A model generated the notes under the pieces. That model ran no database searches, was not told the origin of the DNA, and worked only from the letters and a program-made list of their open reading frames with translations. The position numbers were made by a program, and so were the translations under genes. Positions 36,013 through 43,506 of a stretch of 64,000 nucleotides of DNA are shown here, one piece after another; within the stretch, counting starts at the first letter, position 1, and each line of letters starts with the position of its first letter. This DNA comes from CAZYSK01 sp964649415 (GTDB lineage: Bacteria > Chloroflexota > Anaerolineae > B4-G1), in the NCBI GenBank assembly GCA_964649415.1, contig CAZYSK010000005.1:62001-126000 (forward strand). Reading direction: 5' to 3'.

Positions 36013-36507
36013 ATGGTGCGCTTGCGACCGGAGAAGCTGCACACGGAGTTCATACAGGGCACCCATCCTGAGGTGTTCGTGATTCCACGTCGCTACACGC
36101 TGACGCACTCTAACGTCACCGGCGACCTGTTCCTGTCGGTCGGAGCGGAGTACAACCGCCAGCAACTCGCCGGCTGGCAGGCCCGCGTCATGCGCGACGA
36201 GGTACTGGGCGAGTGGCAGGAAGACACGGACGGCCTCGCGCTGCACGTCCACTGCCACGTGAGCGGCGGGCTGCTGGTGGGCACGCCGCGCATGCGGCTC
36301 GCCATCTTCCGGCGCGAGCTGCCGCTGGTGCTAGAGGCGCTGCGCTTCGGCGATCAGGCCCTGTACGACGCCCACCCGGAGCTGGACCATGCGCCCGTAT
36401 GGGTGCACTTCCACGCCACCCAGCGGCGCTACGACAGAACGGAGGCGTGGGGAAGGCCCGCCGACTACCGGCTTGAGGCGCTGTCAGACGAAAAGAAAGA
36501 ACCGTAG
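36013..36507 (+). CDS. Staygreen (SGR) family protein, candidate Mg-dechelatase
   Basis: A 164-residue protein recognisable as bacterial Staygreen. Family blocks in order: PRRYTLTHSNVTGDLFLSVG (25-44), MRDEVLGEW (60-68), LHVHCHVSGG with Cys80, IFRRELPLVLEALRFGD (97-113) and HAPVWVHFHAT (126-135). Plant SGR removes Mg from chlorophyll a to start its degradation, and bacterial homologs, including some from Anaerolineae, have been reported to dechelate chlorophylls. Whether this host makes or meets chlorophyll is unknown. The start at ATG 36013 has TTGGAG six bases upstream. It lies 18 bases after DUF523-DUF1722 and 36 before UvsE. A Rieske oxygenase, the enzyme class acting later in plant chlorophyll breakdown, is two genes on. 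Confidence 0.88.
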   Translation: MVRLRPEKLHTEFIQGTHPEVFVIPRRYTLTHSNVTGDLFLSVGAEYNRQQLAGWQARVMRDEVLGEWQEDTDGLALHVHCHVSGGLLVGTPRMRLAIFRRELPLVLEALRFGDQALYDAHPELDHAPVWVHFHATQRRYDRTEAWGRPADYRLEALSDEKKEP

Positions 36508-36543
36508 CACGTCCGAGCAGAGGGTACCGAACGGCATTCAGTT

Positions 36544-37515
36544 ATGCATCTGCATCCGAGTCGTCCGCCCCACATCGGGTTTCCGGTGCAAGTCCTGGGC
36601 CGCTCCGGCCTCAAGTCGCACGACACGCGCCGCTGGCAGAGCGATCCGCACCTGCGCGTGAGCCTGGGGTACCTGCGAGAGGTATTCGCCTATCTCGACG
36701 AGCAGGACATCCGCATGTACCGCATGGCCTCGGGCCTGGCGCCATACGCCACCCACCCCGATCTTCCCCAGTTCCACCACCAGGTCGAAGAATGCGCGCA
36801 GGAACTGGCCGAACTGGGGCACGTCGCCCGCCAGCACGGTCTGCGCCTCTCTTTCCATCCCAGCCAGTACATCGTGCTCAACGCGCCCGACGAGGCGCGC
36901 GCGGCCCAATCCGCAGCCGACGTCGAGACCCAAGCCGCCATCCTGGCGCGATTGGGCCTGGGTGACGAGGCGGTGGTCGTGCTGCACGTGGGTGGCGTGT
37001 ACGGCGACCGCGTCGCTGCCCGGGAGCGCTTCGCCCGCCGCTTCGAGTGGCTGTCGCCAGAAGCGCAGCGGCGGCTGGTGCTGGAGAACGACGACGGGCG
37101 CTTCGACGTGGCGGACGTCCTGTGGCTGCACGAGCGAATTGGCGTGCGCGCGGTGTTCGACGTGCATCACCTCCATTGCTTCAACCCGAGTGCCATGGGG
37201 GTGTCCGAGGCCGCGCGCGCCTGCATGGACACCTGGCGCGGATGGGCCGCCCGCCCGAAGGTGCACTTCTCCTCGCCCCGCACCGACTGGGGCTTCCGCT
37301 ACGGGAGCGAGGGGAAGGCCCGCGCCCCAAACTGGCGGTCACACGCGGAGTTCGTGGACCCGTTCGCCTTCATCGCCTTCTACCGCTCTCTGGACGACGC
37401 CGCCCCCGACGTGATGCTGGAGGCGAAGGCTAAGGACGTGGCCGTGATCCAGCTCCGGCGCGCCCTGAGGCGCTACGCGCCGGACCTGGCCGGACGCTTC
37501 GAAGTGCCGGATTGA
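36544..37515 (+). CDS. uvsE: UV damage endonuclease (UvsE/UVDE)
   Basis: A 323-residue TIM-barrel nuclease of the UVDE family. It starts with HIGFPVQVLGRSGLKSHDTRRW and contains YRMASGLAPYATHPD, LRLSFHPSQYIVLNAPD, VLHVGGVYGD, LVLENDDG, FDVHHLHCFNP, PKVHFSSPR and DVMLEAKAKDVAV. The His, Asp and Glu residues in these blocks form the metal centre. UVDE nicks DNA immediately 5-prime of UV photoproducts and starts a repair route independent of UvrABC. Its presence with a photolyase in the same strand run supports a light-damage role for the region. The ribosome-binding site is weak. Confidence 0.95.
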   Translation: MHLHPSRPPHIGFPVQVLGRSGLKSHDTRRWQSDPHLRVSLGYLREVFAYLDEQDIRMYRMASGLAPYATHPDLPQFHHQVEECAQELAELGHVARQHGLRLSFHPSQYIVLNAPDEARAAQSAADVETQAAILARLGLGDEAVVVLHVGGVYGDRVAARERFARRFEWLSPEAQRRLVLENDDGRFDVADVLWLHERIGVRAVFDVHHLHCFNPSAMGVSEAARACMDTWRGWAARPKVHFSSPRTDWGFRYGSEGKARAPNWRSHAEFVDPFAFIAFYRSLDDAAPDVMLEAKAKDVAVIQLRRALRRYAPDLAGRFEVPD

Positions 37516-37555
37516 ATAGGTCCAGGCCTGGCAGATAGTGACAAGGGAGGATACG

Positions 37556-38548
37556 ATGATCGCCAACCAATGGTACGTGGTCATGGACTCCAGCCAAATC
37601 CGAGATCAGCCCGTGGGCGTCACGCGCATGGGCGAGAAGCTGGTCTTCTGGCGTGACGACGAAGGTCACGTAAGCTGCCTGCGCGACCGGTGCGTCCACC
37701 GCGGCGCTCAACTGAGCAAGGGGCAGCTCATCCACGGGCATCTGCAATGCCCCTTCCACGGCTTCGAGTACGACACCTCGGGCCGCGTCACGGTGATCCC
37801 GGCCAACGGCAAGCGCACGCCCGTGCCGGAGCAGTTCCGGGTGCACAGCTATCCCACTCACGAGGCCCACGGTTTCATCTGGATATGGTGGGGCGAGAAA
37901 CCGCCTCAGGGCCTGCGGCCACCGGCCTTCTTCGACAACCTGGACGACAGCTTCTCCTACGGCCGGGTCTACGACCCGTGGGATGCCCACTACTCGCGCG
38001 TCATTGAGAACCAGCTCGACGTCGTGCACCTGCCCTTCGTTCACTACAACACGATCGGGCGCGGCAACCGCACGCTGGTCGACGGCCCGCTGGTGGAATG
38101 GGAAGGCAACGACAAGTTCTACGTCTACGTCTTTAACCGCGTGGACGACGGCAGCCCACCCGTCAAGCCCGAAGCACTCACCAAGCCAGAGCGCGAGTTC
38201 CGCCTGGAGTTCATCTTCCCCAACCTGTGGCAGAACCACATCTCCAACAGCACACGCATCGTGGCTGCGTTCGTGCCGGTGGACGAGGCGCACACCCTGC
38301 TCTACCTGCGCTTCTATCAGAACACCCTGCGCGTGCCGCTGTTGCGGGACCTATTCAACGCGCTGGCGATGCCCTTCAACCGCATGATCGCCCACCAGGA
38401 CCGCCGCGTGGTGGTGACCCAGGAGCCGAAACCATCGGGCCTCAGAATCGGCGAGAAGCTGATCCAGGGAGACCATCCGATCGTGGCATATCGCAGACGG
38501 CGGCAGGCCCTGCTTGAGGAGGCCAATCGCCACACACCCATGGTGTAA
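37556..38548 (+). CDS. Rieske non-heme iron oxygenase, PAO-like ligand pattern
   Basis: A 330-residue oxygenase. The Rieske [2Fe-2S] ligands are C46-x-H48 (CVHRGA) and C65-x2-H68 (CPFHGF). The catalytic mononuclear iron motif is ENQLDVVHLPFVHYN, giving N152, D155, H158 and H163. This layout fits Rieske oxygenases of the ring-hydroxylating and pheophorbide a oxygenase (PAO) groups. No hydrophobic C-terminal anchor such as plant PAO carries is seen. With Staygreen two genes upstream, a tetrapyrrole substrate is a reasonable guess, but an aromatic acid is equally possible. A reductase partner is not adjacent. The ATG at 37556 has GGGAGG upstream. The MFS exporter starts five bases after its stop. 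Confidence 0.88.
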   Translation: MIANQWYVVMDSSQIRDQPVGVTRMGEKLVFWRDDEGHVSCLRDRCVHRGAQLSKGQLIHGHLQCPFHGFEYDTSGRVTVIPANGKRTPVPEQFRVHSYPTHEAHGFIWIWWGEKPPQGLRPPAFFDNLDDSFSYGRVYDPWDAHYSRVIENQLDVVHLPFVHYNTIGRGNRTLVDGPLVEWEGNDKFYVYVFNRVDDGSPPVKPEALTKPEREFRLEFIFPNLWQNHISNSTRIVAAFVPVDEAHTLLYLRFYQNTLRVPLLRDLFNALAMPFNRMIAHQDRRVVVTQEPKPSGLRIGEKLIQGDHPIVAYRRRRQALLEEANRHTPMV

Positions 38549-38553
38549 GCACT

Positions 38554-39768
38554 ATGAAGAAGCCACTCATCTTGATATTCGTCTTCGTCTTCATAGACGT
38601 GCTCGGCTTCAGCCTGATCCTGCCGCTGTTGCCGTACTACGCCGACACATTTGACGCGACGCCCACCATCGTGGGCTTGCTGCTGGGCGCGAACGCGCTG
38701 ACGCAGTTTTTCGGCGCGCCGATCCTGGGGCGGCTCTCGGACCGCCATGGACGGCGGCCCCTGCTCATACTGAGCGTCGCCGGCACGGCGCTCAGCTTCC
38801 TCTTGCTAGGGTGGGCCAGGTCGCTGTGGATGCTTTTCGTCACCCGCATCCTGGACGGACTACTGGGGGGCGACATCTCGCTGGCGCAGGCATATATCAC
38901 CGACGTGACCGACGAGAAGAACCGGGCCAGAGGGCTGGGCATCATCGGGGCGTCGTTCGGGCTGGGCTTCATCTTCGGGCCGGCCATAGGAGGCACGCTC
39001 AGCGCGGGCGGCAACTACAGCCTGGCCGCGTTCGCGGCGGCGGGCCTCTCTGCGCTCAACCTGCTGGGGGTCCTGATCTGGCTGCCGGAGTCGCTGCCGC
39101 AGGAGAAACGCGCCGTCGTGACCAGCAACCCGCGCACCTCGTTCACGGCCCGGGCGCTGTGGGACGCGCTGAAACGCCCGTGCGTGGGGCCACTCCTGTC
39201 GGTGCGCCTGATCTTCAGCCTGGCCTTCGTCACATTCCAGACGACGTTCGCGCTCTTCGCCAAACAGCGCCTGGCTCTGGACGTGCAGACGACCAGCTAC
39301 GTGTTGACCTACGTGGGGATGCTCAGCGTCGCCGTTCAGGGAGGCGGCATGGGCCCGCTGACCAGGCGCTTCAACGAGAAGCAATTGATCTTCGGCGGGA
39401 CCGCGTTGATGGCCGTCTCGCTGCTGGCGTGGGCATTCACGCCGGCGCTGTGGGTCCTGATCATCGTCCTGGCCCCCCTCGCGCTGGCTGGCGGCGTGCT
39501 GGGCGTGGCCCTGGACAGCGCGTTGACCAAGTCGGTCTATCCGGAGGAAGTGGGGGGCACACTGGGGCTCTCGGCCTCGCTCGGTGGGCTGACGCGCGTG
39601 GTAGCGCCTATCACGGGCGCGTTTCTGCTCGACAACGTCAGCCCGATGGCCCCCGGCATCCTGGGCGCTGTGCTCATGGCCGGGCTGATCCCCTTCACCT
39701 GGCGGCGGGTGCTCTTCGTGCCCGACCTGTCGTGTCCGGAAGCTCCAGAGGGGGCACTGGGAAGTTAG
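38554..39768 (+). CDS. MFS drug-type exporter (TetA/DHA1-like)
   Basis: A 404-residue, 12-TM Major Facilitator protein. Motif A is clear in the 2-3 loop (GAPILGRLSDRHGRRPLLI). The N-terminal segment LILIFVFVFIDVLGFSLILPLLPYYA and the fifth-helix GIIGASFGLGFIFGPAIGGTLS (motif C, GxxxGPxxGG) are typical of proton-driven DHA1 efflux pumps including TetA. The substrate is unknown. It follows the Rieske oxygenase after five bases, so it may export that pathway's product. A new promoter begins 14 bases after its stop, ending the transcription unit. Confidence 0.92.
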   Translation: MKKPLILIFVFVFIDVLGFSLILPLLPYYADTFDATPTIVGLLLGANALTQFFGAPILGRLSDRHGRRPLLILSVAGTALSFLLLGWARSLWMLFVTRILDGLLGGDISLAQAYITDVTDEKNRARGLGIIGASFGLGFIFGPAIGGTLSAGGNYSLAAFAAAGLSALNLLGVLIWLPESLPQEKRAVVTSNPRTSFTARALWDALKRPCVGPLLSVRLIFSLAFVTFQTTFALFAKQRLALDVQTTSYVLTYVGMLSVAVQGGGMGPLTRRFNEKQLIFGGTALMAVSLLAWAFTPALWVLIIVLAPLALAGGVLGVALDSALTKSVYPEEVGGTLGLSASLGGLTRVVAPITGAFLLDNVSPMAPGILGAVLMAGLIPFTWRRVLFVPDLSCPEAPEGALGS

Positions 39769-39781
39769 CGGCTCGCGCCTA

Positions 39782-39810
39782 TTGACGAAGGGCCGTTTGC
39801 ATGGTACAAT
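39782..39810 (+). promoter_or_regulatory. Sigma-70-type promoter of the DUF4397 leader
   Basis: TTGACG (39782-39787), a 17-bp spacer and TACAAT (39805-39810). Predicted transcription start near 39817, about 190 bases before the gene at 40011, which leaves room for the hairpin leader described next. Confidence 0.8.
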
Positions 39811-39816
39811 TGACGT

Positions 39817-39915
39817 TGCACTGACGAAGCAGTCACACTGCTCCGGCATATACAAGACAGCGGCAGCACCGTTGCCGGCTTTCCAGGCGTACTGGATAGG
39901 CCGGCCTTTTCTTTT
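39817..39915 (+). promoter_or_regulatory. Leader with terminator and competing antiterminator hairpins (candidate attenuator or sRNA)
   Basis: About 100 bases after the promoter a hairpin forms from GCCGGC (39874-39879) and GCCGGC (39900-39905), reinforced by CCAG/CTGG (39883-39886 with 39892-39895), and is followed by CTTTTCTTTT (39906-39915), a rho-independent terminator. The upstream segment CCGGCA (39843-39848) can instead pair with TGCCGG (39873-39878), which includes the terminator's left arm. The two structures are mutually exclusive, as in riboswitches and attenuators. No known riboswitch consensus was recognised. Alternatively the region encodes a short RNA that ends here. The gene start at 40011 lies 95 bases further on. 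Confidence 0.65.
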
Positions 39916-40010
39916 GGCCTCGTGCAATCATCCAGTACATCAGGTAGGTGACGTTGGCAGCGCCTTCCGTATGAAGTCCGAATCACGAAACACAGAGAAA
40001 GGAGACAGAC

Positions 40011-40802
40011 ATGAAACGGTTGATTCTTCTGTTGATGGTTCTCGCTCTGACCATCGGGCTAGCCACCATAAGCCTGGCACAGGCACCTATGGCCCACGTG
40101 CGCGTCGTCCATGCCTCCCCAGATGCACCGGCGGTGGACATCCTGGTGAACGACGGCGTCGCCTTCAGCAACGTCGCGTTCAAGGAGGCCACCGCATACG
40201 CATCCGTGCCCGCCGCTACGTACAACGTCAAGGTCGTGCCTTCAGGGGCGACAACGCCCGTTGTCATTGAGGCGGACCTGGTGCTCACGGCAGAGGCCGC
40301 GGGCTACACGGTCGTGGCCGTCGGCAAGCTGGCGGACATAGAGCCCGTGGTGCTGATGGATAGCCACACCGCACCCGCGGCTAGCTTCGCGCACCTGCGC
40401 TTCGTGCACGCATCGCCCGACGCTCCGGCGGTGGACATCGCTGTGAAGAACGGCCCGGTGCTCTTCAGTGACGTGATGTTCAAGGAAGCCAGTGACTACA
40501 TCTCGGTCGCTGCGACCACGTATGACCTGGAGGTGCGCCTGGCAGGCACGGGCGACGTGGTCCTTTCCGTGCCCGGCGTCGCGCTGGCAGGTGGCACGGT
40601 GTACACGGTGTTCGCGATGGGGTTGGCAGGCGGGACGCCGGCCCTCATGGCCGTGCCCATCGCGGATGCAGCGCCAGCCGCCACCCCTCTGCTCCCAGCG
40701 ACCGGCGTGGAGGTGGCCGACATCACCGCGATCCTGATCGTGATCGCACTGGGGCTCGCGCTGGCCCTGGGCGGCCTGGTCCTGCGCCGCCGCCTGGCGT
40801 AG
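40011..40802 (+). CDS. LPXTG-anchored DUF4397 surface protein
   Basis: A 263-residue exported protein. A signal peptide (MKRLILLLMVLALTIGLA, cleavage likely after SLAQA) is followed by two DUF4397 repeats at about 27-120 and 125-215, each with the block VHASPDAPAVDI and a later YxVVAVG or YTVFAMG strand. The C-terminus has LPATG at 228-232, a hydrophobic helix (AILIVIALGLALALGGLVL) and RRRLA, the classic sortase sorting signal. The protein is therefore probably covalently attached to the cell wall, although no sortase lies in this window. DUF4397 function is unknown. The start has AAGGAG upstream, and the transcript begins with the attenuator-like leader at 39817. Confidence 0.92.
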   Translation: MKRLILLLMVLALTIGLATISLAQAPMAHVRVVHASPDAPAVDILVNDGVAFSNVAFKEATAYASVPAATYNVKVVPSGATTPVVIEADLVLTAEAAGYTVVAVGKLADIEPVVLMDSHTAPAASFAHLRFVHASPDAPAVDIAVKNGPVLFSDVMFKEASDYISVAATTYDLEVRLAGTGDVVLSVPGVALAGGTVYTVFAMGLAGGTPALMAVPIADAAPAATPLLPATGVEVADITAILIVIALGLALALGGLVLRRRLA

Positions 40803-40843
40803 CGGGGCGAGGCGACATAGCCCACCCGCCTCGCGTTTCAGCC

Positions 40844-40877
40844 AGAAACCAGGTTTTCCGGAAAAAACCTGGTTTCT
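40844..40877. repeat. Dispersed palindrome, AGAAACCAGG family, copy 1
   Basis: AGAAACCAGGTTTT (40844-40857) and AAAACCTGGTTTCT (40864-40877) form a perfect 14-bp inverted repeat around six bases. The flank CCTCGCGTTTCAGCC is shared with copy 2. The intergenic stretch 40803-41361 holds the two palindromes and the ABC promoter; I see no gene in it. Confidence 0.9.
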
Positions 40878-41191
40878 AGACCCGCCCGCGTCGCGTTTCG
40901 ACGCACAGATGAGTGAAGATACGTGGAAGGTCTCTGCCAACTGACCTAATGAGGCCAGCGACAGCCATAACGACCTCCACAATGCGCATCCCGGGCAGGC
41001 CGTGCTTTCAGCATCACGCCCGCTCTCCGATGCCAACGCCAGACCATGTATGAGGGCACAGGGCGACCTGAACACGGCCTGCCCACGGCCTCAAGCAAGC
41101 CCGCTGCAACTCCCACCGATCACGACTGTCCACACACGCGGCTGGTGCGTCTTCAGCCCATCTTGCCATCGGTGCCGCCCTCGCGTTTCAA

Positions 41192-41244
41192 CCAGAAACC
41201 AGGTTCTTGGCGATGTGCCATCGCATGAAAAACCTGGTTTCTGG
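41192..41244. repeat. Dispersed palindrome, AGAAACCAGG family, copy 2
   Basis: CCAGAAACCAGGTT (41192-41205) pairs with AACCTGGTTTCTGG (41231-41244) around a 25-base centre that itself contains an inverted GCGATG/CATCGC. The left flank CCCTCGCGTTTCAACC matches copy 1, indicating a common element rather than chance hairpins. Confidence 0.88.
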
Positions 41245-41281
41245 ATCCGCCCGTGGCTCAGGCATGGCGTGTGCGGCGGCT

Positions 41282-41310
41282 TTGGTTTGTGCTCCAGTTT
41301 ATGCTATAAT
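41282..41310 (+). promoter_or_regulatory. Promoter of the ABC transporter operon
   Basis: A perfect TATAAT at 41305-41310 with TTGGTT 17 bp upstream (41282-41287). It lies 51 bases before the permease ATG at 41362. Confidence 0.7.
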
Positions 41311-41361
41311 GCCTCTGCGCTTGAATCGCTTCCAGAATGTCCGGAACAAGGAGTAGGCCAC

Positions 41362-42519
41362 ATGTCAACAGCCATCCACCTGGCACTCACGGAGATATGG
41401 CGTAACCGGGGACGATTTCTGCTGTTCAGCATGGTCGTCGCCCTGATTACCCTGCTCGTGCTGTTTATCGCAGCGCTGGGGGAGGGACTGGGGGCCGGGA
41501 ACCGTGAGTATCTCGAGAAGCTGAACGCCGACTTGATCGCCTACCAGGACACGGCGCGGCTCTCCATCGCCAGCAGCCGCATCGGCTGCGAGAAACGCCG
41601 ATCCATCCGCAGCCTCGAAGGCGTGCGCGACGCGGGCGCTGTCGGCTTTTCGAGCGCGTCCATCCTCCTGGCCGGCGAGCCGGAGACCCTGGACATCTCG
41701 CTCATCGGCGTCGAGCCGGGCAAGCCTGGGGAGCCGCCGGTGGTGAGGGGACGCGGCCTGCTGCGCAGCGGCGCCGACGAGGCGATCCTGGACCGGACGG
41801 TGGCCGCCGTGACCAACCTGCGGGTGGGAGACCGGGTCACGCTGCGCACCACGCAGGGGAACGAGAACGAGTTCTACACCCTGGAGGTGATCGGCATCAG
41901 CGACAGCCGCAAGTATTCGCTGCGGCCATCGGTTATCGTGCCCATCGTCACCTGGGACAAGGTCCGGCCCCAGGCGGGAAAGCCCACGGGAGAGGCCAAC
42001 CCGGCGTGCAACGTCGTGGCCGTGCAACTGGAAGACCCGTCGGAAGTCGAATCTATGGGCCAATTCCTGGAGGCCCGGGTAGACCGCATCGAGGTGGTGG
42101 ATCGCCAGACGGCGTACGAGAACACACCGGGCTACAGTGAGCAGCAGGCCACGCTGAACACGCAGAACGGCTTCGCCCTGCTGATCGGCGCGCTGGTGAT
42201 CGGGGGGTTCTTCCAGATTCAGACGATGCAGAAGGTGCCCCAGATCGGGATGCTCAAGGCTATCGGCACGCCGAACTCCATCGTCGCCACAGCCACGATC
42301 ATCCAGATCATAGCGATCACCGTGCTGGGTGTCCTGGTCGGCAGCCTGGTGACGATGGGCGTGGCGCTGGTCTTTCCGGCCAACATCCCCATCGTGTTTG
42401 AGCTCCGTTCAGGCGCGATGGCGGTGGGCTCGATCCTGCTCATCGGCCCCATCGGCGGATTGGTGTCCATACGCTACTCGCTGCGCGTGGAACCCCTGAC
42501 CGCCCTGGGGCTGGATTAG
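41362..42519 (+). CDS. ABC transporter permease (FtsX/DevC-like)
   Basis: A 385-residue permease with one N-terminal helix (LLFSMVVALITLLVLFIAAL), a large extracytoplasmic MacB-like domain from about 50 to 260, and three C-terminal helices (ALLIGALVIGGFFQI, IIQIIAITVLGVLVGSLVTM, AVGSILLIGPIGGLVSIRYSL). The segment IGMLKAIGTPNSIV is the FtsX coupling-helix motif that contacts the ATPase. The family includes DevC, LolE and MacB systems that move lipids, peptides or drugs. The start is the ATG at 41362 with AAGGAG; the open frame extends upstream but across repeat DNA without translation signals. The ATPase gene follows after 12 bases. Confidence 0.93.
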   Translation: MSTAIHLALTEIWRNRGRFLLFSMVVALITLLVLFIAALGEGLGAGNREYLEKLNADLIAYQDTARLSIASSRIGCEKRRSIRSLEGVRDAGAVGFSSASILLAGEPETLDISLIGVEPGKPGEPPVVRGRGLLRSGADEAILDRTVAAVTNLRVGDRVTLRTTQGNENEFYTLEVIGISDSRKYSLRPSVIVPIVTWDKVRPQAGKPTGEANPACNVVAVQLEDPSEVESMGQFLEARVDRIEVVDRQTAYENTPGYSEQQATLNTQNGFALLIGALVIGGFFQIQTMQKVPQIGMLKAIGTPNSIVATATIIQIIAITVLGVLVGSLVTMGVALVFPANIPIVFELRSGAMAVGSILLIGPIGGLVSIRYSLRVEPLTALGLD

Positions 42520-42531
42520 CGAGGAGGTCCT

Positions 42532-43320
42532 ATGGCAGCAGCAGCTCTTGAAACGAAGTCAGTGACCAAGACGTACTCGACCGGCGGCAGCACTGTGAAG
42601 GCCGTGGATGGTGTGTCCTTCAGCCTGCAGCGCGGTGAGTTCGTGGCCCTGGTAGGACCCAGCGGATCGGGCAAGACCACGCTGCTGGCGATGTTGGCCG
42701 CCCTGTTGAACCCAACCTCGGGGGCCATCGCCATAGACGGCCAGGACCTGGGCACGATGAGCGAGAAGCAGAAGGCCCGGTTCCGGCGGCGGAGGATCGG
42801 ATTCACTTTCCAGGCCAACAACCTGGTTTCCTATCTGACGGCACTGCAGAACGTGGAACTCCTGCTGCGCCTGAACAACGAGCGCGACGCCGCCGGCAGA
42901 GAACGAGCGCGGGAACTGCTGGTGCTACTGGGCCTGGAAGAGCACCTGCACAAGCTGCCGAGACAGCTATCGGGTGGGCAACAGCAGCGGGTGGCCATCG
43001 CCCGCTCACTGATCAACCAGCCGACGCTGGTGCTGGCCGACGAGCCGACCGCCAGCCTCGACACGGAGCGGGCTTTCCAGGTCGTGGAGACGCTGGCCGC
43101 GCTGGTGCACGAGCAGAACCGGGCCGGGATCATGGTAACTCACGACCTACGCCTGGTGGACTACGCCGACCGGGTGATCCACATGTTGGATGGGCACGTG
43201 GACCGGATCATCAGCCCCAAGGATGACCTGAGCTGCCTGGCCGATCCGGACACCTGCCGAATGGTGCCGATGGACGTGCTGGGGTTTGAGGAGGCCCAGA
43301 CGGGAGAGAGCGTGAGTTAA
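42532..43320 (+). CDS. ABC transporter ATP-binding protein (DevA/LolD-like)
   Basis: A 262-residue ATPase. Walker A is GPSGSGKT, the Q-loop lies in FTFQANNLV, the signature is LSGGQQQRVAIARSL, Walker B is LVLADEPTASLD and the switch histidine is in MVTHDLRL. The sequence is of the LolD/MacB/DevA type that pairs with FtsX-like permeases, matching the gene directly upstream. A C-terminal extension of about 35 residues (CLADPDTCRMVPMDVLGF) includes two cysteines and is not usual in LolD. A strong ribosome-binding site (GAGGAGG) precedes the ATG. Confidence 0.96.
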   Translation: MAAAALETKSVTKTYSTGGSTVKAVDGVSFSLQRGEFVALVGPSGSGKTTLLAMLAALLNPTSGAIAIDGQDLGTMSEKQKARFRRRRIGFTFQANNLVSYLTALQNVELLLRLNNERDAAGRERARELLVLLGLEEHLHKLPRQLSGGQQQRVAIARSLINQPTLVLADEPTASLDTERAFQVVETLAALVHEQNRAGIMVTHDLRLVDYADRVIHMLDGHVDRIISPKDDLSCLADPDTCRMVPMDVLGFEEAQTGESVS

Positions 43321-43377
43321 GGCGGCCACTGCACGCATCGTGCGATGGCCGAGCACCGCCTGCCCCGGCGCACCGCC

Positions 43378-43400
43378 TTGACATATACCGCGAAGCGGTA
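43378..43400. other. TTGACA next to a perfect palindrome (possible operator)
   Basis: TTGACA at 43378-43383 is followed two bases later by TACCGC-GAA-GCGGTA (43386-43400). No -10 hexamer lies 17 bases downstream, so promoter activity is uncertain. It sits about 105 bases before the protease gene and could be a repressor site. Confidence 0.3.
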
Positions 43401-43506
43401 ACCGGGCGACACCGGCATACGGAACCTGCCAAAACGACTGCTTCCCACGCAGTAGCTACACAGACGCACTCACCGCCCTCATATCGCAGCATCAGGGAGG
43501 TCAGCG

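Noticed and set aside
41002..41361. Upstream extension of the ABC permease
   Set aside because: It crosses a dispersed palindrome and the promoter at 41282-41310; the ATG at 41362 has the proper ribosome-binding site.
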